Shown: positions 28,024 through 37,395, numbered from the stretch's first letter. The stretch is DNA of 64,000 nucleotides from Flavobacteriaceae bacterium NBU2973 (GCA_026162565.1 JAOEIQ010000009.1:62001-126000); one strand, 5' to 3'. The notes: generated by a model not told the origin, from the sequence alone. Numbers and translations are program-made.

Positions 28024-29237
28024 TGGGTTTAAAAAGTAACTTACACAATTTAAAAGAAAAGTATAAAGGTACCAAAATGGCTCCTGCATTTAATGCAATC
28101 CATACCTTTTTATACTTGCCTAATGAGACTACTCATGGAGGAACTCATATAAAGGCTGCAGATGACTTAAAGCGTACTATGAATATAGTTATCATGGCTT
28201 TAGTACCTTGTTTAATTTTTGGAATTTTTAATGCAGGTTATCAACATTATGCGGCTATTGATGCAGCAAAAGGGATTGTAACAGAAGCATCGCTTTTTCA
28301 AAACTTTTTAACTTGGGATAACTTCATAATCGGAGCATGGACAGTTTTACCTTTAGTAATCGTTTCCTATGGTGTTGGATTATTAGTTGAATTTATTTTT
28401 GCGGTAATTAAAGGCCATGAAGTAGAAGAAGGATATCTAGTAACAGGTATGTTAGTGCCATTAATTGTTCCTGTAGATATCCCACTATGGATGTTAGCAG
28501 TAGCTGTTGTATTTGGTGTTGTTATAGGTAAAGAAGTTTTTGGTGGTACTGGTATGAATATTCTAAATCCAGCTTTAACCATTAGAGCTTTCCTATTCTT
28601 CGCTTACCCAACATGGATGTCAGGCGATAAAGTTTGGGTTCATGAAGCTGTTGAAAGAGCAGGAACACCAGATGCTATATCAGGAGAAACCATCCTTGGT
28701 GCTTATGCACAAAACTCTAGTTTACCAAATATTGATATCATGGATATGTTTTATGGATTTATTCCTGGATCAGTTGGAGAAACATCTAAATTGTTAATCA
28801 TTCTTGGAGCTTTGTTTTTAATTTTTACTAAAGTTGGAAGCTGGAGAATTATAGTTAGTACGCTTATTGGAGCACTAGTTATGGGATTAATATTTAATGG
28901 AGTTGTTGATGCTGGATGGATTGGAGAATCAAGTAAATTTTATGGCTTGATGAGTGTAGATTTTTGGCAGCACTTATTTATTGGTAGTATTTTATTTGGA
29001 GCGGTTTACATGGCTACAGATCCTGTTACTGCCTCTCAAACTAATAAAGGTAAATGGATATATGGATTTTTAATAGGTTTTATTTCTATTATGATTCGTG
29101 TATTTAACCCAGCATATCCAGAAGGTGTGTTCTTAGCAATTTTATTAATGAATGTTTTTGCACCTACTATAGATCATTATGTAATTCAAGCTAATGTAAA
29201 GCGTAGAATGAAACGTGTAAAAGTTAAAACAGCGTAG
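28023..29237 (+). CDS. nqrB: Na+-translocating NADH:quinone reductase subunit B
   Basis: Integral membrane subunit of 404 residues with about ten helices, forming the Na+ path together with NqrD and NqrE. The expected covalent FMN site falls at DAISGETILGAY, where Thr223 sits in an SGxT context; other NqrB proteins carry SGAT, so the third position differs. The riboflavin and quinone regions (for example NPALTIRAFLFFAYP and PVTASQTNKGKWIYG) are intact. FMN would be attached by ApbE, encoded at 37.8 kb. Confidence 0.97.
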   Translation: MGLKSNLHNLKEKYKGTKMAPAFNAIHTFLYLPNETTHGGTHIKAADDLKRTMNIVIMALVPCLIFGIFNAGYQHYAAIDAAKGIVTEASLFQNFLTWDNFIIGAWTVLPLVIVSYGVGLLVEFIFAVIKGHEVEEGYLVTGMLVPLIVPVDIPLWMLAVAVVFGVVIGKEVFGGTGMNILNPALTIRAFLFFAYPTWMSGDKVWVHEAVERAGTPDAISGETILGAYAQNSSLPNIDIMDMFYGFIPGSVGETSKLLIILGALFLIFTKVGSWRIIVSTLIGALVMGLIFNGVVDAGWIGESSKFYGLMSVDFWQHLFIGSILFGAVYMATDPVTASQTNKGKWIYGFLIGFISIMIRVFNPAYPEGVFLAILLMNVFAPTIDHYVIQANVKRRMKRVKVKTA

Positions 29238-29239
29238 TA

Positions 29240-29986
29240 ATGGAAAAGAGAACAGATAAAAATTTATATACAATACTTTTTGCCATTGGAATGGTAATAG
29301 TAGTTGGATCATTGTTAGCATTTGTTGCGTCATCATTAAAACCAAAAATCACAGAGAATAAGCGTATAGAAAAACAACAAAACATTTTATACGCTATGGG
29401 AGTAAATGAAAATGATGAAAGTAGTGTCGCTTTTATTTCAGATGAAAAAGTTGGAGAAGAATTTAGTAAATATATCACCAAACAATTAGTAGTTAATGGC
29501 GCATCTGCTACCGAAGATCCTGAAGCTTATCTAATAGATGTAAAAAAAGAACAAGCAAAGGTGAAGAATGGTGGTGAAAGACGTTTACCATTATTTGTAG
29601 GTCAAAAAGAAGGTGAAACCTATTACATTGTTCCAATTCGTGGTAAAGGTCTTTGGGATGCTGTTTGGGCTTATGTTGCAATGAATAAAGATATGGTTAT
29701 ACAAGGTGCGTTTTTTGATCACCAAGGAGAAACAGCTGGTTTAGGTGCGAACATTAAAGAACGTTTTTTTATGGACGATTTTATTGGTGAACATCTAAAA
29801 GATGAGTCTGGAAATTTTGTAGGTATCGATATATCTAAAAGTAATGACGACCCACTTAATGACGATAAAACCGATAATGAGGTTGATGCGATTGCTGGAG
29901 CTACAATTACAGGAGATGGTGTTGCAGCTATGATCAGAAAAGATTTAAAGCTCTATGTACCTTATTTTAAAACTTTAAATAATTAA
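29240..29986 (+). CDS. nqrC: Na+-translocating NADH:quinone reductase subunit C
   Basis: 248-residue subunit with one N-terminal membrane helix (about 10-31) and a periplasmic FMN-binding domain. The flavinylation motif is DAIAGATITGDGV with Thr222 as the predicted covalent FMN residue; the usual S of SGAT is A here. The segment AGLGANIKERFF is typical of the FMN_bind domain. It lies two bases after nqrB. Confidence 0.96.
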   Translation: MEKRTDKNLYTILFAIGMVIVVGSLLAFVASSLKPKITENKRIEKQQNILYAMGVNENDESSVAFISDEKVGEEFSKYITKQLVVNGASATEDPEAYLIDVKKEQAKVKNGGERRLPLFVGQKEGETYYIVPIRGKGLWDAVWAYVAMNKDMVIQGAFFDHQGETAGLGANIKERFFMDDFIGEHLKDESGNFVGIDISKSNDDPLNDDKTDNEVDAIAGATITGDGVAAMIRKDLKLYVPYFKTLNN

Positions 29987-29990
29987 TGTT

Positions 29991-30626
29991 ATGGGAAAAG
30001 ACAGTAAATTAATATTAGACCCATTAACTGACAATAACCCAATTACAATTCAAGTATTAGGTATTTGTTCTGCATTAGCAATTACAGCACAATTAAAGGC
30101 ATCTATTGTGATGACTATTTCTGTATTGTTTGTAATGGGAATTGGTAATGTTGTGATGTCATTAATACGAAACATCATTCCATCAAAAATTAGAATTATA
30201 GTACAATTAACAGTAGTTGCTGCTTTAGTAATTATTGTTGACCAAGTATTAAAAGCCTATTCATATCAGTTAAGTAAAGAGTTAGGAGCATTTATTGGTC
30301 TTATCATTACTAACTGTATTATCATGGGACGTTTTGAAGCTTTTGCATTAGGAAATGGACCATGGAGATCATTCCTTGACGGAATAGGAAATGCACTTGG
30401 TTATGGTGTTATTTTAATAATCGTCGGGTTCTTTAGAGAGCTTTTAGGTTCGGGAACGCTATTAGGATACCAAGTATTAGGTGATCCGATTGCTAAAACA
30501 GGATTATACGCTTTTGGTTACGAGAATAACGGTTTTATGCTATTAGCACCAATGGCATTAATTGTTGTAGGTATTATCATTTGGGTACAACGTGCTAAAA
30601 ACCCAGCATTAGTTGAAGACAATTAG
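29991..30626 (+). CDS. nqrD: Na+-translocating NADH:quinone reductase subunit D
   Basis: Hydrophobic 211-residue subunit with six membrane helices, homologous to RnfE and paired with NqrE in inverted topology. The cysteine in [13 protein letters not shown] (about 108) and the early [12 protein letters not shown] block match the family; these cysteines hold the buried iron-sulfur cluster between NqrD and NqrE. Four bases separate it from nqrC. Confidence 0.96.
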   Translation: MGKDSKLILDPLTDNNPITIQVLGICSALAITAQLKASIVMTISVLFVMGIGNVVMSLIRNIIPSKIRIIVQLTVVAALVIIVDQVLKAYSYQLSKELGAFIGLIITNCIIMGRFEAFALGNGPWRSFLDGIGNALGYGVILIIVGFFRELLGSGTLLGYQVLGDPIAKTGLYAFGYENNGFMLLAPMALIVVGIIIWVQRAKNPALVEDN

Positions 30627-30637
30627 AATTAAACAGT

Positions 30638-31363
30638 ATGGAACATATAGAATTATTTTTTAAGTCAATATTTATAGATAACATGGTATTTGCCACGTTC
30701 CTTGGAATGTGTTCTTACCTTGCAGTTTCTAAAAAAGTATCTACTGCTGTTGGATTAGGAGCAGCTGTAATTTTCGTATTAGCTATTACAGTACCTTTAA
30801 ACTGGTTGTTAGATCAATATATTCTACAAGAAGGTGCATTAACTTGGTTAGGTCCAGAATATGCAGATTACGATTTAAGTTTCTTATCATTTATCATGTT
30901 TATTGCAACTATTGCAACCATGGTGCAATTGGTAGAAATTATAGTTGAGAAATTTTCACCATCATTATATAACTCATTAGGTATATTTTTACCATTAATC
31001 GCTGTAAACTGTGCAATTTTGGGAGGTTCGTTATTTATGCAATCTCGTCAAATCGAAACAATTGGTTTAGCATTTAACTATGGAGTTGCTTCTGGAATTG
31101 GTTGGTTTTTAGCGATTCTAGCTATTGCAGCTATTCGAGAAAAAATCAGATATTCTAATGTGCCTGCACCATTAAGAGGTCTAGGAATTACATTTATCAT
31201 TACTGGTTTAATGGCTATTGGTTTTATGAGCTTTGGAGGTATGTTAACTGGTGGAGATGATGCCGCAGAAAAAGAAGATAAAGCAGCTAAAGTAGAAGTG
31301 ATTGATGAGACAAAAGACGATAAAAAAGAATTAGCTGAAAACACAACTAAAGCAATTAAGTAA
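30638..31363 (+). CDS. nqrE: Na+-translocating NADH:quinone reductase subunit E, with charged C-terminal extension
   Basis: 241-residue homolog of RnfA. The core (1-202) has six helices and the expected [13 protein letters not shown] and AVNCAILGG cysteine motifs. It is about 40 residues longer than the usual 198-200: after GGMLTGG the chain continues as a Lys/Asp/Glu-rich tail ([12 protein letters not shown] and on) that should lie outside the membrane. The tail is hydrophilic and probably disordered. Its stop is one base before nqrF. Confidence 0.95.
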   Translation: MEHIELFFKSIFIDNMVFATFLGMCSYLAVSKKVSTAVGLGAAVIFVLAITVPLNWLLDQYILQEGALTWLGPEYADYDLSFLSFIMFIATIATMVQLVEIIVEKFSPSLYNSLGIFLPLIAVNCAILGGSLFMQSRQIETIGLAFNYGVASGIGWFLAILAIAAIREKIRYSNVPAPLRGLGITFIITGLMAIGFMSFGGMLTGGDDAAEKEDKAAKVEVIDETKDDKKELAENTTKAIK

Positions 31364-31364
31364 T

Positions 31365-32675
31365 ATGGTATTAGCAGCAAGTACAATAGGAACTATTTTA
31401 GCAACAGTAGGTGCTTTTTTACTAGTAACGTTATTATTAGTATCGCTTTTATTGTTTGTTAAACAAAAATTATCGCCTTCAGGTCCTGTAAAGATCAAGA
31501 TTAATGGAGAGCGAGAAATAGAAGTTGCCTCTGGAGGAACCTTATTATCTACTCTAGGAAACGAAAAAATATTTTTACCATCTGCTTGTGGAGGTGGAGG
31601 GACTTGTATTCAATGTGAATGCCATGTATTATCTGGTGGAGGAGAAGCACTTCCAACAGAAACACCTCATTTCTCAAGAAAAGAATTACAGCATGGAGCA
31701 CGTTTATCTTGTCAGGTAAAAGTGAAGCAGGATATGGAAATCACCATTCCTGAAGAAGTATTTGGTATTAAAAAATGGGAAGCTACAGTTGTACGTAATT
31801 ATAATGTAGCGTCCTTTATCAAGGAGTTTGTTGTTGAAATTCCTGAAGATATGAACTATAAAGCTGGAGGTTATATTCAAATTGAAATACCTAATTGTGA
31901 GATTAAGTATTCTGATATAGATATCACAGCGCATCCTGAAGAGCATGATACTCCAGATAAGTTTCAAGCTGAATGGGATAAATTTGGTCTTTGGCCATTA
32001 GTGATGAAGAATACAGAAACTGTTGAGAGAGCTTATTCAATGGCCTCTTACCCAGCAGAAGGACGTGAAATTATGTTGAATGTTCGTATTGCAACACCAC
32101 CTTGGGATCGCGCTAAAAACCAATGGATGAATGTTAATCCTGGTGTGGCATCATCCTATATTTTTGCTCAAAAGCCTGGTGATAAAGTAATTATTTCTGG
32201 ACCTTATGGAGAATTCTTTATCAATGAGTCTGAAAGTGAAATGCTGTATGTTGGTGGTGGAGCTGGAATGGCACCAATGCGTTCGCATTTATATCACTTA
32301 TTTAGAACTATCAAAACTGGACGTAAAGTAACGTATTGGTATGGTGGACGTTCTAAACGTGAGTTGTTCTACATCGAGCACTTTAGAAAATTAGAAAGAG
32401 ACTTCCCTAACTTTAAATTCTATATGGCATTATCAGAGCCTTTAGAAGAAGATAACTGGAAAGTTAAAACAGATATTAATGACGAAGCTGGAGATGGTTT
32501 TGTAGGTTTTATCCACAATTGTGTGATTGATAACTATTTAAATCATCATGAAGCTCCAGAAGACATAGAATTATATTTCTGTGGACCTCCATTAATGAAC
32601 AAAGCGGTTCAGAAAATGGGAGAAGATTTTGGTATCCCAGATGAGCATATCAGATTTGATGATTTTGGAGGATAG
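31365..32675 (+). CDS. nqrF: Na+-translocating NADH:quinone reductase subunit F
   Basis: NADH-oxidising entry subunit of 436 residues. Order: membrane helix (9-31), [2Fe-2S] ferredoxin domain with Cys75, Cys81, Cys84 and Cys116 (CGGGGTCIQC then LSCQVK), FAD domain with RAYSMASYP (about 223), and NADH-binding domain with YVGGGAGMAPMRSH (about 303) and FCGPPLMN near the end. Last gene of the operon; a terminator follows. Confidence 0.97.
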   Translation: MVLAASTIGTILATVGAFLLVTLLLVSLLLFVKQKLSPSGPVKIKINGEREIEVASGGTLLSTLGNEKIFLPSACGGGGTCIQCECHVLSGGGEALPTETPHFSRKELQHGARLSCQVKVKQDMEITIPEEVFGIKKWEATVVRNYNVASFIKEFVVEIPEDMNYKAGGYIQIEIPNCEIKYSDIDITAHPEEHDTPDKFQAEWDKFGLWPLVMKNTETVERAYSMASYPAEGREIMLNVRIATPPWDRAKNQWMNVNPGVASSYIFAQKPGDKVIISGPYGEFFINESESEMLYVGGGAGMAPMRSHLYHLFRTIKTGRKVTYWYGGRSKRELFYIEHFRKLERDFPNFKFYMALSEPLEEDNWKVKTDINDEAGDGFVGFIHNCVIDNYLNHHEAPEDIELYFCGPPLMNKAVQKMGEDFGIPDEHIRFDDFGG

Positions 32676-32699
32676 GCGATAATCGCCATTTGGCAAAAA

Positions 32700-32727
32700 T
32701 GTCATCTCGAGCGGAGTCGAGAGATCT
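32700..32727. repeat. REP-like inverted repeat
   Basis: TCTCGA-GCGGAG-TCGAGA palindrome preceded by GTCA. The core GAGCGGAGTCGAG resembles the GAGCGCAGTAGAG core at 44.79 kb, pointing to a dispersed intergenic repeat family. Confidence 0.65.
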
Positions 32728-32733
32728 AAAAAT

Positions 32734-32766
32734 TAAAAGCCCAATACTTAGTATTGGGCTTTTTTA
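32734..32766. terminator. Bidirectional terminator after nqrF
   Basis: AAAAGCCCAATAC-TTA-GTATTGGGCTTTT with T-runs on both sides, between nqrF and the convergent 151-residue gene, whose stop codon overlaps its edge. Confidence 0.88.
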
Positions 32767-33219
32767 TTTAAGTTCTAGTGCGTATTTAGGTTTGTGCATT
32801 TTTGTTTCGAATAACTTTGAATAGTCCATAACGTTTTCAATAGTATCTAATTTACAAAGGTATTTTACGACTTCACAAAATCCATTAAATAAACATTCAG
32901 TATCTCTTGGATTATCAGGTTTAGTGTTTTTATGATGCAATGGTAATTGGTAACCACAAGCTTTTAAAAAAGTGGCTTCAATTTGTAAAATCTCTAGAGG
33001 AGAATAACCATTAAAACGCCTGCCAAATTTTTGATTGACTAATCCTACATAATTAAGTTGTAAACTACCATGATGGTCTGATAAATGCTGCCAGCTATCG
33101 GTATTATCTAAAATATTGCCAACGGCACATTGTTTGCAATCTTCCGGATTTAATGTATGGTTATGAAAGGCTTTATACAGTTTTTCTATAGCATTATCAA
33201 AACGAGCAGTAGTTTTCAT
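32764..33219 (-). CDS. Conserved flavobacterial protein of unknown function
   Basis: 151-residue soluble protein, no signal peptide or membrane segment. It has a Cys/His-rich first half: CKQCAVGNI (28-36), WQHLSDHHG (43-51), and later cysteines in KACGY, TECLFNGFC and YLCKLD. This pattern could hold a metal, but no known zinc or Fe-S motif fits exactly. I have seen near-identical proteins in other flavobacteria without an assigned role. It is transcribed against nqrF and is 33 bases downstream of the DUF6090 pair. Confidence 0.8.
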   Translation of the reverse strand: MKTTARFDNAIEKLYKAFHNHTLNPEDCKQCAVGNILDNTDSWQHLSDHHGSLQLNYVGLVNQKFGRRFNGYSPLEILQIEATFLKACGYQLPLHHKNTKPDNPRDTECLFNGFCEVVKYLCKLDTIENVMDYSKLFETKMHKPKYALELK

Positions 33220-33243
33220 AGTAGAACTTTTTATTTAAAGATA

Positions 33244-33260
33244 GAAAAGAATTTAATCAC
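33244..33260 (-). pseudogene. Eroded DUF6090 start relic after the first array
   Basis: GTGATTAAATTCTTTTC on the minus strand repeats the opening of the DUF6090 genes (ATGATTAAATTC) with ATG changed to GTG, and it overlaps the stop of the preceding paralog exactly as intact junctions do. An in-frame stop follows within nine codons. It looks like the scar of a lost next gene; the short match makes this tentative. Confidence 0.4.
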
Positions 33261-33981
33261 TTAATAGTGTTAAAACTAATTCAGTTTGGCGTAACACGCG
33301 TTCTGATAGTTCAATATATCGCGTTATGGTATAATGCTCTTGTTCTAGTAAAGCCGTCACGTCTTTAGGTAGATTTTCTAATTCTACATGTTTCCAAAGC
33401 AGTTTAGACGTGATGTCATCACTATATGGATTGCCAAAAGTCGGATACTTTAAGCTAACATGTTCCATAAATTTAAAAAAATAGTCTTTATTACCATTCT
33501 GTACGGTGTTCTCATAATTTTGAAGTCTATTAAGCTCCATAAGTTCGGTCCGTAAAGATTTATCTAATAAGTCTATATTACCACTAGATATCAGTAAATT
33601 AAAACTATTAGTATTATAAATATTTGTAACTCTAATACCTACACCATCTTCAAGAAAAATATCTACATAATCCTCTATTTTATTATAAAATCCAGATTCG
33701 ATATTAGTTCTTATTGTATCTAATTTTTGTAATCGTAGTTTGTTTCTTAACAACCTTGTATTAAGTTGTAAAGTATCTTTTGTGTAATCAATTTTTAAAG
33801 ATCTTTTATATTCGTTTTTAAGTTGATTCTTTTTTTGTTGTTCATTCCAGTTATTAATTTGCAAGGCGATCAAAATTCCAATTACTACAAGCAATATTTC
33901 ACCAAGTGCGTATTTAAAGTATTTTCCCATTTGGTTTTTTTCAATTAATGATTTACGAATATGTCTAAAGAATTTAATCAT
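33253..33981 (-). CDS. DUF6090 family membrane protein (array 1, second)
   Basis: 242 residues. The head is the shared DUF6090 anchor: basic MIKFFRHIRKSLIE, then GKYFKYALGE and a single hydrophobic helix (VVIGILIALQ, about 27-44) ending INNWNE. By the positive-inside rule the remaining 195 residues are periplasmic. They are mostly helical and charged, with a SSGNIDLLDKSLRTEL block that aligns loosely with the other paralogs. No enzyme motif is visible. The start overlaps the previous paralog by eight bases (ATGATTAA). Function unknown. Confidence 0.88.
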   Translation of the reverse strand: MIKFFRHIRKSLIEKNQMGKYFKYALGEILLVVIGILIALQINNWNEQQKKNQLKNEYKRSLKIDYTKDTLQLNTRLLRNKLRLQKLDTIRTNIESGFYNKIEDYVDIFLEDGVGIRVTNIYNTNSFNLLISSGNIDLLDKSLRTELMELNRLQNYENTVQNGNKDYFFKFMEHVSLKYPTFGNPYSDDITSKLLWKHVELENLPKDVTALLEQEHYTITRYIELSERVLRQTELVLTLLSD

Positions 33982-34756
33982 TTTTAAGTTCTTTATTAAT
34001 TAAAGAAATCATATTTATCATTTTTTCTTCTAAATCACCTAATCTACTTTTTTGAATAGTACCATATAATAGATAATTAGAAAGCAAATTTTCAAACTCT
34101 AGCGAATAAAAGTTCTCTGTTATACCAGTTTTAAAATTTGATTTAGAAATTTTATTTGCCCATAAAGTAGAATTAGGTGAACTTGGATCTATTATATAAT
34201 TTAAAGAATTTTTATAGGGAATATTTTTTAAATAAAGTGGCGTTTTAACGTTATCATCTAAATATATTAACCTTTTATCTACTTCATCTAATTCGTCCAT
34301 GTATCTGTTCCAAGACGATATATGATTCCTAATTTCTTTGTTCTTTATTATTTCCATTTTTCCTGTATTAAGAATTTCGTTTAAAGTTCCTAATTCTGGG
34401 TCAAAAGTAGGCGTGAAAATATGAGTGAGCAGCAAACTATATAAGCTATCTACGGGTATTGAGGATTTATTTTGTATTAACTCTAGAGCTATAGAGTCAT
34501 TTTTTATGTATGTGTTATTCTGGTTAATTTTAATATCTAGTTGGTCTAAAGCAGATTTTAAATCTGATTTTAAGCTTAATAAAGTTTCTTGTTCTATATA
34601 ATTGTTCTTTCTATCTTCATTCCAATTATTTATTTGTAACGCGATTAGGATTCCTATTACAACTAGCAATATTTCGCCTAGTGCATATTTAAAGTATTTT
34701 CCCATTTTGTTTTGTTCTAATAATGATTTGCGAATATGACGGAAGAATTTAATCAT
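33974..34756 (-). CDS. DUF6090 family membrane protein (array 1, first)
   Basis: 260 residues with the same N-terminal anchor (MIKFFRHIRKSLLEQNK, membrane helix about 27-44, INNWNE). The C-terminal 210 residues share little identity with the neighbour; a NTGKMEIIKNKEIRNH block is the likely equivalent of the conserved helix pair. It ends ELKND followed by a stop that overlaps the next start. It begins nine bases after the TerB-like gene, so the three form one unit on the minus strand. Function unknown; probably an inner membrane protein with a periplasmic domain. Confidence 0.88.
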   Translation of the reverse strand: MIKFFRHIRKSLLEQNKMGKYFKYALGEILLVVIGILIALQINNWNEDRKNNYIEQETLLSLKSDLKSALDQLDIKINQNNTYIKNDSIALELIQNKSSIPVDSLYSLLLTHIFTPTFDPELGTLNEILNTGKMEIIKNKEIRNHISSWNRYMDELDEVDKRLIYLDDNVKTPLYLKNIPYKNSLNYIIDPSSPNSTLWANKISKSNFKTGITENFYSLEFENLLSNYLLYGTIQKSRLGDLEEKMINMISLINKELKND

Positions 34757-34765
34757 GTGTTACGA

Positions 34766-35095
34766 TCAATAGACAATGTTATCGAGAATGCTATCAAGGT
34801 TTTTCTCCATCATTAAAAACTTACCATCAGAGAAAAATACTTCGTGTATTTCTTTTTTCATATTTGCCAGTTCTATATGCGAAAAATCAAAAGCTTGCAT
34901 ACTGTCAGCAATTTTTTCAAGACCTTCATCTTCATTGTCATTTTTAAATTCGTTATAAATTTTTGTAAAGGTTTCTGTGTTAGTTTTAGATTGTATTAAA
35001 TCTAGTTCTTCTTGGCTCTCAACACTATCGGCATTTGCGCAGAGTAATAAAATGTAAATTTTTAATTCTTGTTTAGACCATTGTTTTTTTGTCAT
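34766..35095 (-). CDS. TerB-like small helical protein
   Basis: 109 residues from the preferred start at MTKKQWSK; a start 12 codons earlier (base 35131) is also possible. The pattern IYILLLCANADSVESQEELDLI near the N-terminus and FFSDGKFLMMEKN near the C-terminus resembles the two acidic half-sites of TerB-type proteins, which bind divalent metal in an all-helical fold. No membrane segment. It heads the DUF6090 pair by nine bases, so a shared role is likely. The 236 bases upstream hold no gene. Confidence 0.7.
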   Translation of the reverse strand: MTKKQWSKQELKIYILLLCANADSVESQEELDLIQSKTNTETFTKIYNEFKNDNEDEGLEKIADSMQAFDFSHIELANMKKEIHEVFFSDGKFLMMEKNLDSILDNIVY

Positions 35096-35379
35096 GATAT
35101 TTTGTTTTGTGGTGGATTGTATTAATAGCATATATATTACGGAGGAAAAGTTTATTTCCCGTAAAACGATATTGCTTTAATTGATAATAGAAATTGATCA
35201 TTTACCTAATAGCTAGTAAATAGATCGAGTTGATGGTGTAGATTGGTTGGTGTTACTTATCTGTATATAAAACGATTAAAATGTAACAGATTAGTATTTT
35301 CCATAAAGTTACATTTATTTTTTATAGCATTCTTTAATTGTTTAATGTATATTTATGAGGACTATAAATGCTATTAACA

Positions 35380-37275
35380 ATGAAACAATTATTACAATTT
35401 TTACTGTTTTTGCCCTTAATCAATTTTGCTCAAACTGGAATTTCAGTCCAAGAAATGTCACACTGCGATACACAAATGCAAAACTTTTTGACGACGTATG
35501 ATATTCCAGGTGCGACATTTGCATTAGCTAAAGATGGAAAACTGGTATATTCTAGAGCTTACGGGACAGCTAATGTTGGAGGTTCTGAAACTACCCAGCC
35601 ACATCATATGTTTCGAATTGCAAGTGTCTCTAAACCCATTACATCTATTGGAATCATGAAGATGATAGAAAATGGATCAATAGCCATAACAGATCAAGTT
35701 TTTGGATCTGGAGGTATATTAGAAAACCATTGGTATTTTACGCAAGCTAATATTACAGATAATCGAATTTATGATATTACTGTTCAAAACCTATTAGAAC
35801 ATACTGGAGGTTGGGATAGGAATATTAATTGTTTTCCTAATCCAACAGCTCCTTACCCTTGGTTTTTTGGAGGCTGCGACCCAATTGTTGCGCCTTTGCA
35901 TATAACCAATACCTTTGGTGTGGCTAATCCTGCACAAGAGGAACATTTAATTAGATATGTATTAGAACAAACATTAGATTATGATCCCGGGACCACTTAC
36001 GCTTATTCAAATATGGGCTTTTTAATATTAAGCGAGATTATTGAAGAAGTATCAGGCATGGACTATGAAAGTTGGATGCAACAAGAAATTTTTCACCCTT
36101 TGGGTATATACGATATGTATATTGGAAAAAATAAATTAGAAGATAAAATAGAAAGAGAGGGAGAATATGTAGGTAATGGGTATTCAACTTTAGACTTATA
36201 TGGTTCGGGTGATTTTGTTCTATGGGAATATGGAGGTTTTAATTTAGAGGCAATGGATGGTCATGGAGGATGGATTGCAACAGCGAGAGATTTAGCAAGA
36301 TTATTAGTTGCTATAGATGGTTTTGCTACAAAACCAGATATACTCTCTTCTACTAGTATATCTACAATGACTACTCCATCTAGTGCATTTCAATTCTATG
36401 CTAAAGGTTGGCAAGTGAATGGTGCCAATAATTGGTGGCATTCTGGAGCTTTAGATGGAACAGCAAGTTATTTTGTTCGTACAAATAGTGGTTATACTTG
36501 GGCTATTATTTTAAATAAGCGAGTAATAGATGGCAATGCCAATGCATTTTGGGGAGCTTTAGATGGGTTAGGTTGGAATTGTATTGCAGGAACTACTACT
36601 TTTCCAACACATGATTTATTTGAAGCTCCTACTGTAAACTCAAGTGATATTCAAGCATCCAATATTACCACTGAATCAGCTGATTTATCTTGGACTAATG
36701 GAAATGGTACTGCTAGAATTGTTGTTGCTAAACAACTAACTAATTCTACAAGAAATAATAATTTTCAATCTTATCCTTTAGATGGTAATGATTATACAGC
36801 AAATAATCAATACGGACTTGGCGATGATTTAGGAGATGGAAGCTTCGTTATCTATAATGGTAATGGCAATTCAGTTACTTTAAATGGTTTAAGCGAAGGA
36901 TCAGAATATGCTATTCGAGTTTATGAATACACTAAAAATACAGCAAATGGGAATAATGCATTATACCTACTTGGAGATACTGATGAAATTACTGTTTTAG
37001 CCGAAACATTGAGTATAGATGATAGGCAATTTGATCAAAATATAATAATCTATCCGAATCCATCGACTGCTAATGTTATAATTAAAAATAATAGCCAGCA
37101 AAAACTTTTATCAGCTGTTGTTATGGATGTAAATGGACGTATAGTTTCAAACATTGATCTTTCAGATATGAAGTTAGAAAAAAGGATTCCATTAGGCAAT
37201 TATGCAAGCGGACTTTACTTTATAAAAATAAGCTCTGAAAATAACTTTACTTTAAAACAGTTAATTAAACAATAA
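35380..37275 (+). CDS. Secreted beta-lactamase-fold serine hydrolase with T9SS sorting domain
   Basis: About 631 residues from the preferred ATG (an ATG four codons earlier at 35368 is possible). A signal peptide ending NFAQ is followed by a class C beta-lactamase/PBP4-like domain with SVSK (Ser82 from this start), YSN (about 209) and HSG (about 354). A fibronectin-like beta domain (about 420-535) and a type A T9SS sorting domain (from IIIYPNPS) finish the protein. Likely a cell-surface or secreted esterase or peptidase acting on D-amino acid or ester substrates. It is one of the genes between nqrF and apbE. Confidence 0.88.
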   Translation: MKQLLQFLLFLPLINFAQTGISVQEMSHCDTQMQNFLTTYDIPGATFALAKDGKLVYSRAYGTANVGGSETTQPHHMFRIASVSKPITSIGIMKMIENGSIAITDQVFGSGGILENHWYFTQANITDNRIYDITVQNLLEHTGGWDRNINCFPNPTAPYPWFFGGCDPIVAPLHITNTFGVANPAQEEHLIRYVLEQTLDYDPGTTYAYSNMGFLILSEIIEEVSGMDYESWMQQEIFHPLGIYDMYIGKNKLEDKIEREGEYVGNGYSTLDLYGSGDFVLWEYGGFNLEAMDGHGGWIATARDLARLLVAIDGFATKPDILSSTSISTMTTPSSAFQFYAKGWQVNGANNWWHSGALDGTASYFVRTNSGYTWAIILNKRVIDGNANAFWGALDGLGWNCIAGTTTFPTHDLFEAPTVNSSDIQASNITTESADLSWTNGNGTARIVVAKQLTNSTRNNNFQSYPLDGNDYTANNQYGLGDDLGDGSFVIYNGNGNSVTLNGLSEGSEYAIRVYEYTKNTANGNNALYLLGDTDEITVLAETLSIDDRQFDQNIIIYPNPSTANVIIKNNSQQKLLSAVVMDVNGRIVSNIDLSDMKLEKRIPLGNYASGLYFIKISSENNFTLKQLIKQ

Positions 37276-37301
37276 TTTTTAAAGAGATAATTATTTTATA
37301 A

Positions 37302-37333
37302 AGCAGCTATCTTTTTGATAGCTGTTTTTTTAT
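37302..37333 (+). terminator. Intrinsic terminator of the secreted serine hydrolase
   Basis: CAGCTATC-TTTTT-GATAGCTG followed by a T-run, 27 bases after the stop. Confidence 0.85.
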
Positions 37334-37367
37334 AAGATTTAGAATCTTTCTTTAAAGTTACATCTTT

Positions 37368-37395
37368 TTGTTGTTACTTGTTTATCGTATTTTTG
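37368..37395 (+). promoter_or_regulatory. Promoter with TTG and TAnnTTTG elements; transcript probably leaderless
   Basis: TTG at 37368 and TATTTTTG at 37388-37395 are 17 bases apart, a textbook flavobacterial spacing. The next start codon is only four bases after the -7 element, so transcription should begin at or next to the ATG. Confidence 0.6.

Noticed and set aside
33253-35131. DUF6090 genes as a prophage or transposon
   Set aside because: No integrase, transposase, capsid or tail genes, and no terminal repeats around the array. Recombination at the shared heads explains the pattern better.
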